Assembly (NCBI GenBank): GCA_002270565.1 | Contig: NQMI01000301.1 | Span: forward strand, 1 to 15,288 | DNA: 15,288 nt | Origin: Stenocarpella maydis | Lineage: Eukaryota; Ascomycota; Sordariomycetes; Diaporthales; Diaporthaceae | Direction of reading: 5' to 3' | Shown here: positions 1 to 8,782 of the stretch, in pieces | How positions within the stretch are numbered: the first letter of the stretch is position 1 | Layout of the letters: each line of letters opens with the position of its first letter | Translations under genes and position numbers: made by a program | Notes under the pieces: model-generated | Told to the model about the DNA's origin: nothing | Database searches by the model: none | Seen by the model: only the letters and a program-made list of their open reading frames with translations

Positions 1-535
1 AATATATTAATAATTTAAAGAAATCTTATATTATAATAAATTAAAAATAATCTTATATGAAATGTTATATAATTAATTTCGTAAAAGATTTTAAGAAAAG
101 TAAAATAAAACTTCTTTTTAAAGTATATAATATATTAAGTTTATGAATTTTAGTATATAATTTAACATCCTGTATATATTAATTTAAATTATTAACTTGA
201 TAAATATTTAAAAGTTTCACTTATAAAGTTAAAAAAAAAATAAAACGTAGGTCTAAAATATTAAAAACTTACTAAACGTTAATATATATATAAAATAGAA
301 TTATATATAATGTTATTATTACCTATTAATATAAGCTTTAAATTAAAAGAAGTTAGAAATTATAATAAATAATAATTATATAATCTAACAAATATAATTA
401 AAGTTTTAATTTATTACGTTTTAATATACTTATTATATAGTGTTGTATTAACGTTAGTAAAGTAATAGTATACCTAGGTAAATGAATTAATAAATTTAGC
501 TTTAGGTGCAAAAGTTAATTCAATATTTAAGATCC
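1..535. repeat. AT-rich RIP-like island (left)
   Basis: The stretch is almost entirely A and T, dominated by TA, AT, AA and TT steps, with only about five CG dinucleotides in over 500 bases. It switches abruptly to ordinary GC content at about position 535. No reading frame of useful length survives on either strand. In Pezizomycotina this composition is the usual outcome of repeat-induced point mutation acting on transposon copies, which turns CA into TA on both strands. I cannot identify the original element, and the island continues beyond the left edge. The RIP reading is inference from composition. Confidence 0.7.
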
Positions 536-3410
536 CTAAGGAACTACACGTGAAGACTTTGTCACCCGCGGTCTAGACTCGTCTGGATGCCACGAACGGC
601 CGGGCCCAGGCCGTAGTGCCCCCAAATTCGACCTGGCTTCAGGTTAAGGTCTGACTCGATTCGGGGTAGCTGCTGGACGCTAAGCAGGGCGCGCGCATTA
701 TGAGTCAATGTGTCCTTCAGAAAATGTCGCCCCCCCCTCTCCGCTTTTATGGTATCATGATGTATTATCGCCTTGTCTATTTCTCTTTTTCTTTATTTTC
801 TTTTCTCTGCCCTTTTTAGGTCATTTTACTTTTACATCCATCCTCACGACTGTTTGTGGACGGTGGATTTTCAAGGGATACCTGAGACCCTGAAGGAGAT
901 CGGGTATTCTGTACATATCAGATCTCGAGAAACCTGAAGGAGAGAGCCTAGGTTCGATGCCTTCTCTCAAACTCGACAGTTCTCTGCGGGAGAAGATTTG
1001 AAATTCCATACTGGGAGATGACCGCTTCGTCAGAAAGCTGTGCGACAGAGGCTAGTCCACTCCTCCACGACCATGTCCCAATTCTAATGCTTTTGGGAGA
1101 AAATTGCATGCTGCATCTTTAGCCAGCAGAGTACATACGGCGTACGACTGTGACGGCGTACTACTGTGACGGCGTACCATTCGAGGTGGGAAGGAATCCG
1201 GATGGACACCGCCTAGTACCCTGGCTATTCAACTGCCTTCTTTTTCGGTTGTATTCCTTCAATTGTTACCACGTAGCCTCTCGTCTTTGTCAAGCAAAGC
1301 AGCGGCGTCGAGTTTCCCCTCTAGGCCCTCTAGTCTCATGATGCTGGAAGCGAAGGAGTTTGAGCTCCGGCGCAGCTGCAGATGGGACCTTCCTGTCTGA
1401 TGCCAGGGAGGGACGTAGCTCTTCGGCCCAGCCATAGTGTGCGCATTATTGATAGGATTCGGAATTCCTTGCATCACACCCGTTTAAAGACTTACCCTCC
1501 CCACAGTGTGCCCACCGCCACCTGCCCGTCTGGGACCATGACAAGTATGCCAGGCGTCTTTCAGGGGTAGAGATATCCAATCGCCCATTGCGTCCCTGTT
1601 GTCGAGGCCGGAGCGACCGAGAGGGAAAAGCATCCTTCGTTGCTCGCCCCGGGTCCAGTAACGCGTAAAAACACGGCCGGTGGCCTGCAATGCATCGGAC
1701 GGAAGAAGCCGTGGGTGTCGCCGAGCACTGATAGAGATTCAGCGAGTATATGTGGCTGAGTGATCCGTCCGCGGAGAGAGTCCCCAAGACATGACAGCGG
1801 CGCAGCCCATGCGGCTGGCTTCCCTCTCTCCCTTTCCTTGCTTCGTTTGCTTCTGCAGTGGTGTGGATGGTCCGTCTGCGTGAGAGACATGACCGGTAAC
1901 CTGATGCTCAACGCAACTAGATGCAGGGCGTGCCCCAAGTCCGAATTGTTGAGGAACGCTGCGTCCCACCATTCACAGTTGTTCGGCCGTCTACCCCCTC
2001 ATGGGCAAGCCCATCCCTTTTGGGCCAGAAGAGCACCGTGACTTTGCCGTCAAGAGAATGAGCCAATCATGGATCTTGCATTACTCCGTAACAAAACAAC
2101 TTCACTTTATCAAGTGTCTCTGCCTATCAAAGCTGTACCAGCTGTTAAATACTTGGGGGGTGGTATTTAGTAAGGTTTGGTGCTCTCCTGAGCTCGAAAG
2201 GGGTAAGACTGACACCGCCGAGACCATTCAAGAGCTACCTCCAGCGGTCCCCGATTGTAGCAGCTTCAGAAAGCCTCGTCCTCGTGCTGAGGAAGCGTCG
2301 GAGGCTGAGTCTGGGTAGCAAAAGGCCTAGCCGACAGACATATCCTGTACTCCTTCGTTCAGTAGCATTCCTGTTGCTCGTGGCAATCCTTACTTGGGTT
2401 GGGGATTTCCACTGCGGTTGTCGATGATCCTACCTGAGACGGCTTAGCGGGATCGAGGACCGCCGGGAGTCTGTGCCCGAATGTTTCGATCACGGAGGAA
2501 TCGTAGACGTTGATCATGTGGTTGTAGAAGGCCGAGATACTATGAGCTGATAGACTTTGGGGACGTTGCAATGGTGCCTGGATATAGTAGCATCACGAGT
2601 TACTATGCAACGCGAACACATTCATCCTCACCTGGAAAGCTTCAATCAAGCCCACAGTCTGGAATTTGCTAATATCAAACCCCCCCCCGTACGCATCCCC
2701 TGGCCTGGGATATGCACAGATAGGGGTGCCTGACTGGAGCTTTGTAGGAGGCACAGGCGCTTGACTCGGCACTGAGTGTCGCACTGTACTTAGCGCGACT
2801 GCGCTATTTTAGTTGAAGCATAGTGCCGGGCTACTATTGACAAAAAAAGATGGATACATGAGGCAGAAGTAGGGCAAGCGGAGTTGGGGGGATACAGGGT
2901 CATGCCGTGCCTGGCCCGAGGCTGGTCACCTGTATGCGTTGTTTCAGCCCATGATACTGGTCAACTGGCAGCGAATCTCATCCATTGCCTACCGCGAATG
3001 CTAATTAGCTACATAGTACCCTTACTCGGGGGCCGAGTGCGAGCGATCTATCCTTACACATGACTTTCTTTTGAGATCCATCTTCTACAGTGTGATCAAC
3101 AAGCATCGAGATCTGCGATTCGACTTTTCCGTTGAAACCTCGTTCTGTTTGGGCTTCCTCTCGATATTGTTCCAATCGGCTGGTTGAATTCGACCCGTGC
3201 TTTTGTCTTGGAAAGCTAATGCCGTCGGACATGTGCCGTCACCTTGGCGCTCGCGGTCAGAAGAGGAGAAACACACATTTCCAGGTGTGAGTGGGTTTTC
3301 TTTGTTTTGGGGGGGGGGGGCGCAGGCCTGGCCAGCCCGGTATAATGAAGCAACCGCGTAGACCATTGGGATCCTCAGCTCTCTTCATCCTGTAAGGGGC
3401 CTGGCCGCCC
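536..3410. other. GC-normal intergenic stretch without a supportable gene
   Basis: About 2.9 kb of ordinary composition. The open frames are short (at most about 125 codons), overlap on both strands, and show no domain, signal peptide or consistent codon use, so I call no gene. Visible features are an 8-C run (730-737); a polypyrimidine tract at about 769-818 ending in an AG; a direct repeat CCTGAAGGAGA at 889-899 and 933-943; a short tandem repeat at 1139-1178; a second pyrimidine tract at about 1821-1856 ending in TTCTGCAG; a 9-C run (2680-2688); and a 12-G run (3309-3320). The pyrimidine tracts resemble fungal leader or 3' splice-site tracts, but no exons can be joined to them. Confidence 0.55.
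1139..1178. repeat. 16-bp tandem repeat, about 2.5 copies
   Basis: Two adjacent 16-base units, GGCGTACGACTGTGAC (1139-1154) and GGCGTACTACTGTGAC (1155-1170), differ at one base. A third, partial GGCGTACC follows (1171-1178). It is a simple local duplication. No gene or promoter can be tied to it. Confidence 0.85.
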
Positions 3411-4437
3411 AGGAAAATAAATTAATAGTAATAATTAAAGTAGCTTAGTAGGTAATCTTAACTAATACATTAAAAGATTTATATAAATATATTAGACTAC
3501 CTTATACAGGGTTTTTTATAAATAAGAGTTTAATTAAAATGTAATATTATAATTAATTAATTCTTAAATATATTTATTATTACTTCATTTTTCAATACTA
3601 AAGTTATAATTATTACTAATTACTAAGGTTATATATTCTATAATAATTAGCCAGAAGGCTATAAAGCATACTTACTTAATATTATAAAAGTTATAAATTT
3701 ATAATAAAGAGTATCTCTAATATATAAATTAGCTTAGTTATAAAGCTAGCTAGCTTTCTTTATTCTTATATATTTAAGGTATAGCTAAGTGGAATTAGAT
3801 AACTTTATACTTCAGGTAGTTTATAATAAAAATATAATATTTATAAAAGCAATGAAATATTAACTTTTTTTAAAAAAAATTAGCTGTAAATATAAATTTA
3901 GTTCTTAACTGTTTTAATTTAAGTAAGTATATATTTTAATTTGAAATATTATACTAAATTATATTTTATTCATGTAAAATTTAAAGTTATAGAATATAAA
4001 TAATTAAAATAAAAATTTTAGGTTATTTAGTTTATTTATTAATTAAATATATGATATTTCGTAAAATAAATCTTTAGTTAATTCTTTTATTAAGTATTTT
4101 GCTTTTATAAGGATTATATATCAGAAATATAATAAAATAAAGATATATTAAAGTAGTATTTTTAAATATAAACCTATTTCTTTACTTTATATCCTTTATA
4201 TTAAGTTATAAATACTCTTTTTAAATATTTATATATAGAACTAATAAGTAAGATTTTTAAGTAATAATATATCTTTTAAGAAATTCAATATATTATAGTT
4301 ATATTATAGAGAATAAATAAAGGATAAAGTTTTATATTTATATTATATTTATAAATTTATATAATATATAGATATGTATATATCTGTAATATAGATATTA
4401 TTGTTATAAATCTGGTAAAGGGGTATCTGAATGTTTA
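3411..4437. repeat. AT-rich RIP-like island (middle)
   Basis: About 1 kb of TA-dominated sequence in which I find a single CG dinucleotide (4060-4061). It has sharp edges to GC-rich DNA on both sides: GGCCGCCCAGG just before it, and a 7-G run (4448-4454) just after it. No reading frame is recoverable. It contains a 16-base perfect palindrome, AAAGCTAGCTAGCTTT (3742-3757). The likely origin is a transposable element fully eroded by RIP; its type cannot be told. Such islands are normally heterochromatic in fungi, so it may influence the genes on either side. Confidence 0.72.
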
Positions 4438-7400
4438 AGATAAGATAGGGGGGGTTCGCCCTGTATGCAGTCTTGAGGTCATATGGTGGCATCCACGTCA
4501 TGGATAAGTTGCCGCAGCAAAGGGTGGGCCATCGTGTGGCGAAATGGAAAAGAAAGTTTGGCCCTGTTGGGCGAGCTGACTGGTCTATAGATCGATCATG
4601 ACGCTACGTAGGTATTATCGTACTGTGTAACGGTGTCTCCTGTCTACGAAAAATAAGGCCATGCTTCCTGACCGTGGACCCGGCCTGGCAGTCCAAACAA
4701 AGCATGCCAGGCTGCACTCCATCTACTGTCAATTGCGTAGCAGTGAATGGCTTGTTACGGAACACACGTTCGCTCGACCAGAGATGATTGGCAACATCGT
4801 TGCCTTTTCTCACCTTGGAGACTAGGGACCTTGGAACCTCGCTTGCTGGCTGGGCAGCTTTTCCCTGTCGCGGGCGAGGTTGCAGGCGCCACTTGGGCCG
4901 GGTTGGGACCTAGAAGCGAATGCCTCCGCATGACATTTTTTAATAAAGGGGGGACAGCGCGTTTGGCGCAGTATAAAGACACGCGGCGCAGACCACATAT
5001 CGGAGTAGTGTTAGTAGATACCACCCTCATGCGTCTGCGCAGGGTTTCCCAGGCGCCTCGAAACATTCAGATCTTGCTACAAGGGCACCGCATAACATTG
5101 GGGAATTGGGTTGTGCGGAACTGCCAGATTGCAATCCAGGGCTGAAGGACCGTCTTGACTCGCAAGCCTTCGGCTCACGACAGATCGGGGTCGTCCGTCC
5201 CGGCATGTACACTACCTAATGTCATGTCCCAATCCGCAGACTAGGGGATGATCACTACGTAAGGTGTGCGGACTACGAAGATTTCGTCAAGCTCACACCG
5301 AAGAACCACCGTGCCTGGCAAAAACCAAGGACTGCCCCCATATTTTTTACCCATATTCTTTCCCGGACCGCGATGCCGCGCGGGTTTGTTGAGCCAATGA
5401 TGAGACTGGCCTTTGGTAGCGGGGAACACAATCCCATCTTACCATCCTCTGTCCTCGCCATGGCAAAGATACCTGTGTGGCGGCCAGGGCCCGATTGGCG
5501 CTGTCGATTCTGATATGAACACAGCGGAAGCTAGCCATACTGGTAGTTAACAAGGGTCATGTTATACCCCCCATTCAAGACCGTCGGCCCCGGGGCCCAC
5601 TGAGAAGCCTGCTGCATGACGGCCGATATATTTCCAAACTCGTCTCGATCTGTAGGGAATTTCTAATCAGTCATGATTGCGTGAGGTATCGTAGATCCAA
5701 TTCGCATGTGGGAACGCGGAATCAGAAGACGGAACACGGTCGCAGGATTCAATCTCTTCTTACCTCGGGACTTCACCTCGGGACACAACTACTGCTGCCA
5801 GCTGTCAAAAGGCTCCAACGCACGACTGGCGCCGTCGCCTATGCCGGCGGTTATCTCGAGGACAAGCAGAGCCTGTCCACAACGTGATATCGAAGCCGGG
5901 AGCTACTGTGTAATAAGTTAGTCGGATCGTGGGGAGTTTTCCAAGCTTCCAAAATTCGATACGAGGTCCTGGGCTCCCCGCAACAAACAAGCATTGTGCT
6001 ATATAGTACCGTAGTGCCCATAGTGCTATGTATTTTGTCAGTATTCTGATCATGGGCAGACCCTGAAGGAAAGGATGGGATGGTGTGCGACGGTGGGTGC
6101 CTAGTGGCCAGCACCGTTGCTGCGGTATTGCTATCGGTGTGTGTCTGCTTACCTCTATAGCTACACCGCAGACCATTTCCGAGGTGGTGGGTTGGTGCCT
6201 CGTCAACACAGCCTCGGAAGCCATCCTGCCCCTGTCTCCTCCCGCCGGTCTCAGCCCTAAAAGCTGGCCCGAAAGATCCGAACCAGTTCATCTGGATGGG
6301 CTTCTGAGACTGGTCGATCTCCAGGCGCCGCGAGGTCAAAACCGTGCATGAACCCGGCTCTGTTAACTTCTCTTCGCAGCCCACCTAGACTATTATCTTC
6401 TCCGAGCAGCCGTGTACCGCACCTCCCGTTCGGGACTTACTCATTCCACCTACAGAATACCCTGCTTGGCATGGATTGCCTTTGATGATCGTTGCAGCTA
6501 CTCTCTCGGTCTAGACCATTGACCGCCTGTCAAGGTCCCAAGCATTCTCTACTCCACCTGCATGGGTAGGCTATACAGGCACAGGATCAAGGACTTGTAC
6601 CAGCTACCTACCGGCCTGTCTGCACTGCCCGCAGTGCGAACCTGGTAGGATGGACGGCCAGACAGTCAGTCAGGGGCACTCCCTCATCTGCCAGATTGTC
6701 CGATTGATACTCGCCATGAGAGGCTCCGATTTTGGAATTACCTCGAGTCTTGGGATGCGATCTACACTCAAATACATGCAGAGCATATCGTGTAGTACCA
6801 TGTAGAGACAGCGTTGCATCTTGTCTTACCCATCTGCCTGTCGATCCCGACTTGACAGCAGGCCCGTCACCTTATACAGCAGCCAACGGGCACAGACAAG
6901 TGCGAGCCCCCACTACTACTGGCTGTATCCCATACCAGCACATGTGTGTAGCATGAGCGACGGGGCGCTGAGGCGACACGCAATGTGCACCCGGTCCGCC
7001 GTGTCGCCGATTTGTGAAGTCTGACTCTGAATATGATTCAAGTGCGTCCTGGATTCGCCCTCGGGATCTTCGTCCGGGACGTGGGGGCCTGGGAAACGCC
7101 CCGGAGAATGTAACACACACCCGGGCGGCAGATACATATTTGCCCCTTCCTCAACTCAACTTCTTCCTCTGAATGCTATTTCCTCATCCTTCACCAACGT
7201 ATGCAGACCCAACGACGGCCAAGGACATTGAGTGGCAGGCAGACGGCCGGACAGACAACAACAACAATAGATACCGAAGGCAAGACAGCTGAGCCGTTCC
7301 ACAATAAGCTTCAGCATCCCCGGGAGCTGCAATTTCCGGCTGCCCTAAGCGCAACCCACATCCCCAGCCGTTTGGGTACGAGTTGAACGTCACAGCCAGG

Positions 7401-8320
7401 CAGGCACCATGTACAATACCAGAACAACTGACCAAGTCAGCGGGGAACCTGGGGGCCACTCCATAGAAGCTAGGCGGAATCCACAGGCCGGTGGCAATAA
7501 TGCGCGCTCGCATCTTCCCCTTCTGTGTGGCATCGGCAGGCAATGCCAATTCAAGGTATGCGGGCCATAAAACCCAGGGCCTTGTATGGTACCCCAGTGC
7601 TCGTCCCCAGTACTGGTACACAAGCGCCGAACCCTTTGGTCCACGCCCGCTGACTTACATCATCTGCGTCTTGTACTGTGCCGTTGTGCGTTTGCGTTTG
7701 CGTGTCTGTGAGAGTTTGTGTGCCCCAGCTGGCATACGCTGGGAGGGGGAAACTAGATTCTCCATTTCCAGAGGGCGTGTGCATTATACGTATTGGACAC
7801 GCCCAGTGTCCACCCTCCCGGAGGAGAGTGCTAAGATTCCTCCTACGCCCAACGTTCGCTGTTGGGTTTCTCGCCATCCCCCTGTTCCCCCAGGGCCCAG
7901 GTACGGTGACGAGGCTCAATGGTCTCTCTACATAACCACCTGCACTATCCGGCCCCTGCGGTCCTGCCGTGCGGCTGCTCCCTCGCTCCCGGCCCAGCCT
8001 TTAGCTCCCTCCCAGCATCCCAAGGCTTGATGTTCTTAGGCCGCCGTGGTATTGCAATACGCTCTGCAGGCACTGGCTATCCTCCCAGCCAACACAGTCC
8101 CAAGGTTGTTGGCCTGTCGTGTCCCCCCCCGAAAATATCTAGCCAATTGCTGGTCCAAAACGACCTAAAATTCCCGCGCGTCCTTATCGCCCGCCCTGAA
8201 CCGACAACCACCCCGGCCTTGTGCGACCTCACGCAGCACCTCGGCGGACACCACGTACATAGGAGCCGGCCCTCCCTTCACATATCACACACATTGTCTT
8301 ACCCTGAAAGAGCCGCAGGA
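4438..8320. other. Long GC-normal stretch without a supportable gene
   Basis: Almost 3.9 kb of ordinary composition between the middle AT island and the regulator's promoter. The longest frames are 179 codons (7491-8030, +), 177 codons (5851-6384, -) and 146 codons (7919-8359, +). They overlap frames on the other strand, are rich in Pro, Arg and Ser as expected from chance frames in GC-rich DNA, and show no domain. Visible structure includes a 10-base direct repeat ACCTCGGGAC (5762-5771, 5775-5784), a nested inverted repeat at 6607-6649, a pyrimidine-rich stretch at about 7144-7195 followed by a 61-codon ATG frame (7201-7386), and GT-rich simple sequence at about 7680-7722. The right-hand part may be promoter or leader of the regulator gene. 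A non-coding RNA cannot be excluded. Confidence 0.5.
6607..6649. other. Nested inverted repeat, possible hairpin
   Basis: CCTACC (6607-6612) pairs with GGTAGG (6644-6649). Inside it, GCACT (6622-6626) pairs with AGTGC (6633-6637) around a GCCCGC loop. The two stems are separated by unpaired 9- and 6-base stretches. TACCAG (6598-6603) can compete by pairing with CTGGTA (6642-6647). It could fold if transcribed, but nothing shows that it is, and structures of this size arise by chance. Confidence 0.3.
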
Positions 8321-8322
8321 GG

Positions 8323-8352
8323 CCAATCAGCTCACTCGGAGCCGGCTCCGAG
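8323..8352 (+). promoter_or_regulatory. CCAAT box beside an 18-bp palindrome upstream of the Zn2Cys6 gene
   Basis: CCAATCA at 8323-8329 matches the consensus bound by the fungal CCAAT-binding (HAP) complex. Five bases further on lies CTCGGAGCCGGCTCCGAG (8335-8352), a perfect 18-base palindrome. It contains inverted CGG/CCG triplets eight bases apart and a central CCGG. Zn2Cys6 dimers classically bind paired CGG triplets, so this could be a site for such a regulator, possibly the one encoded 430 bases downstream. The motifs are seen directly; promoter function and autoregulation are inference. Confidence 0.45.
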
Positions 8353-8402
8353 CCTCTAGGCCATAGAGCTGAACAGAACGCCTCGGGGAGGGGTTGCGAT
8401 CC

Positions 8403-8706
8403 ATGTTCGACCCAGGTTCGATCCAGATTTCGCCGCCGAAGAATTCGCACAGCGCTGGTGCAATACACAGGAGATCCTATGAGAGGTGGTGAGGTTCTCA
8501 TACGCACCCCGCTGCTAAGGAGTCATAACAACACACCGCCGAGCAACCAGAGCTCGCTCCCGCTCCGATCCTTCTCGGCTGGAGAGCATCTCTGGACTTG
8601 CCTTCAACGACGCCTTGTCTCCTCATCATTACCACGGTATACCACACCATTGCTGGCCAAGTGGAGCCCACCCATCACACAGTCAGAACCTGACAGGAGA
8701 ACCTGA
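8403..8706 (+). other. Two overlapping upstream ORFs in the putative leader
   Basis: If transcription begins near the CCAAT box, the leader contains two ATG frames that end before the main start. One is 29 codons (8403-8492) and one is 75 codons (8479-8706), in different frames and overlapping by 14 bases. Neither has a recognisable product; the second is rich in Ser, Pro and Arg. They would act, if at all, by limiting ribosome access to the start at 8783. The transcription start is unknown, and a start after 8480 would remove them from the mRNA. Confidence 0.25.
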
Positions 8707-8782
8707 ACGGGCCTGACGGTGAGGCTCACTGCACCCGCACCGCACCGGCTGCTGCCCGGTCGGCCGCCACCAACACCGAACT

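Noticed and set aside
1..535. Mitochondrial or organellar fragment
   Set aside because: The AT content would fit, but there is no tRNA, no recognisable mitochondrial gene and no coding frame. Similar islands recur in the window next to nuclear-type DNA, so RIP decay is the simpler reading.
940..975. tRNA B-box-like GGTTCGATGCC
   Set aside because: No matching A box upstream and no acceptor or T-stem pairing. It is only a motif match.
2001..2318. 105-codon frame on the + strand
   Set aside because: No recognisable domain, and a composition break in the middle. The acidic end alone is not evidence of a gene.
5851..6384. 177-codon frame on the - strand
   Set aside because: It opens with GTG, has no domain or coherent hydrophobic core, overlaps frames in other phases, and has no promoter-like or splice context.
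7491..8030. 179-codon frame on the + strand
   Set aside because: It opens with GTG (first ATG at 7500), overlaps frames on the other strand, is rich in Pro/Arg/Ser as chance GC-rich frames are, and shows no domain, signal peptide or homology I recognise.
7919..8359. 146-codon ATG frame on the + strand
   Set aside because: Low-complexity Pro/Ser/His-rich translation with no motif. It runs into the CCAAT/palindrome region, which is better read as promoter.
8396..8430. TTCGA-rich stretch with GGTTCGATCC, T-loop-like
   Set aside because: The bases flanking the loop do not pair into a T stem, and there is no cloverleaf or A box.
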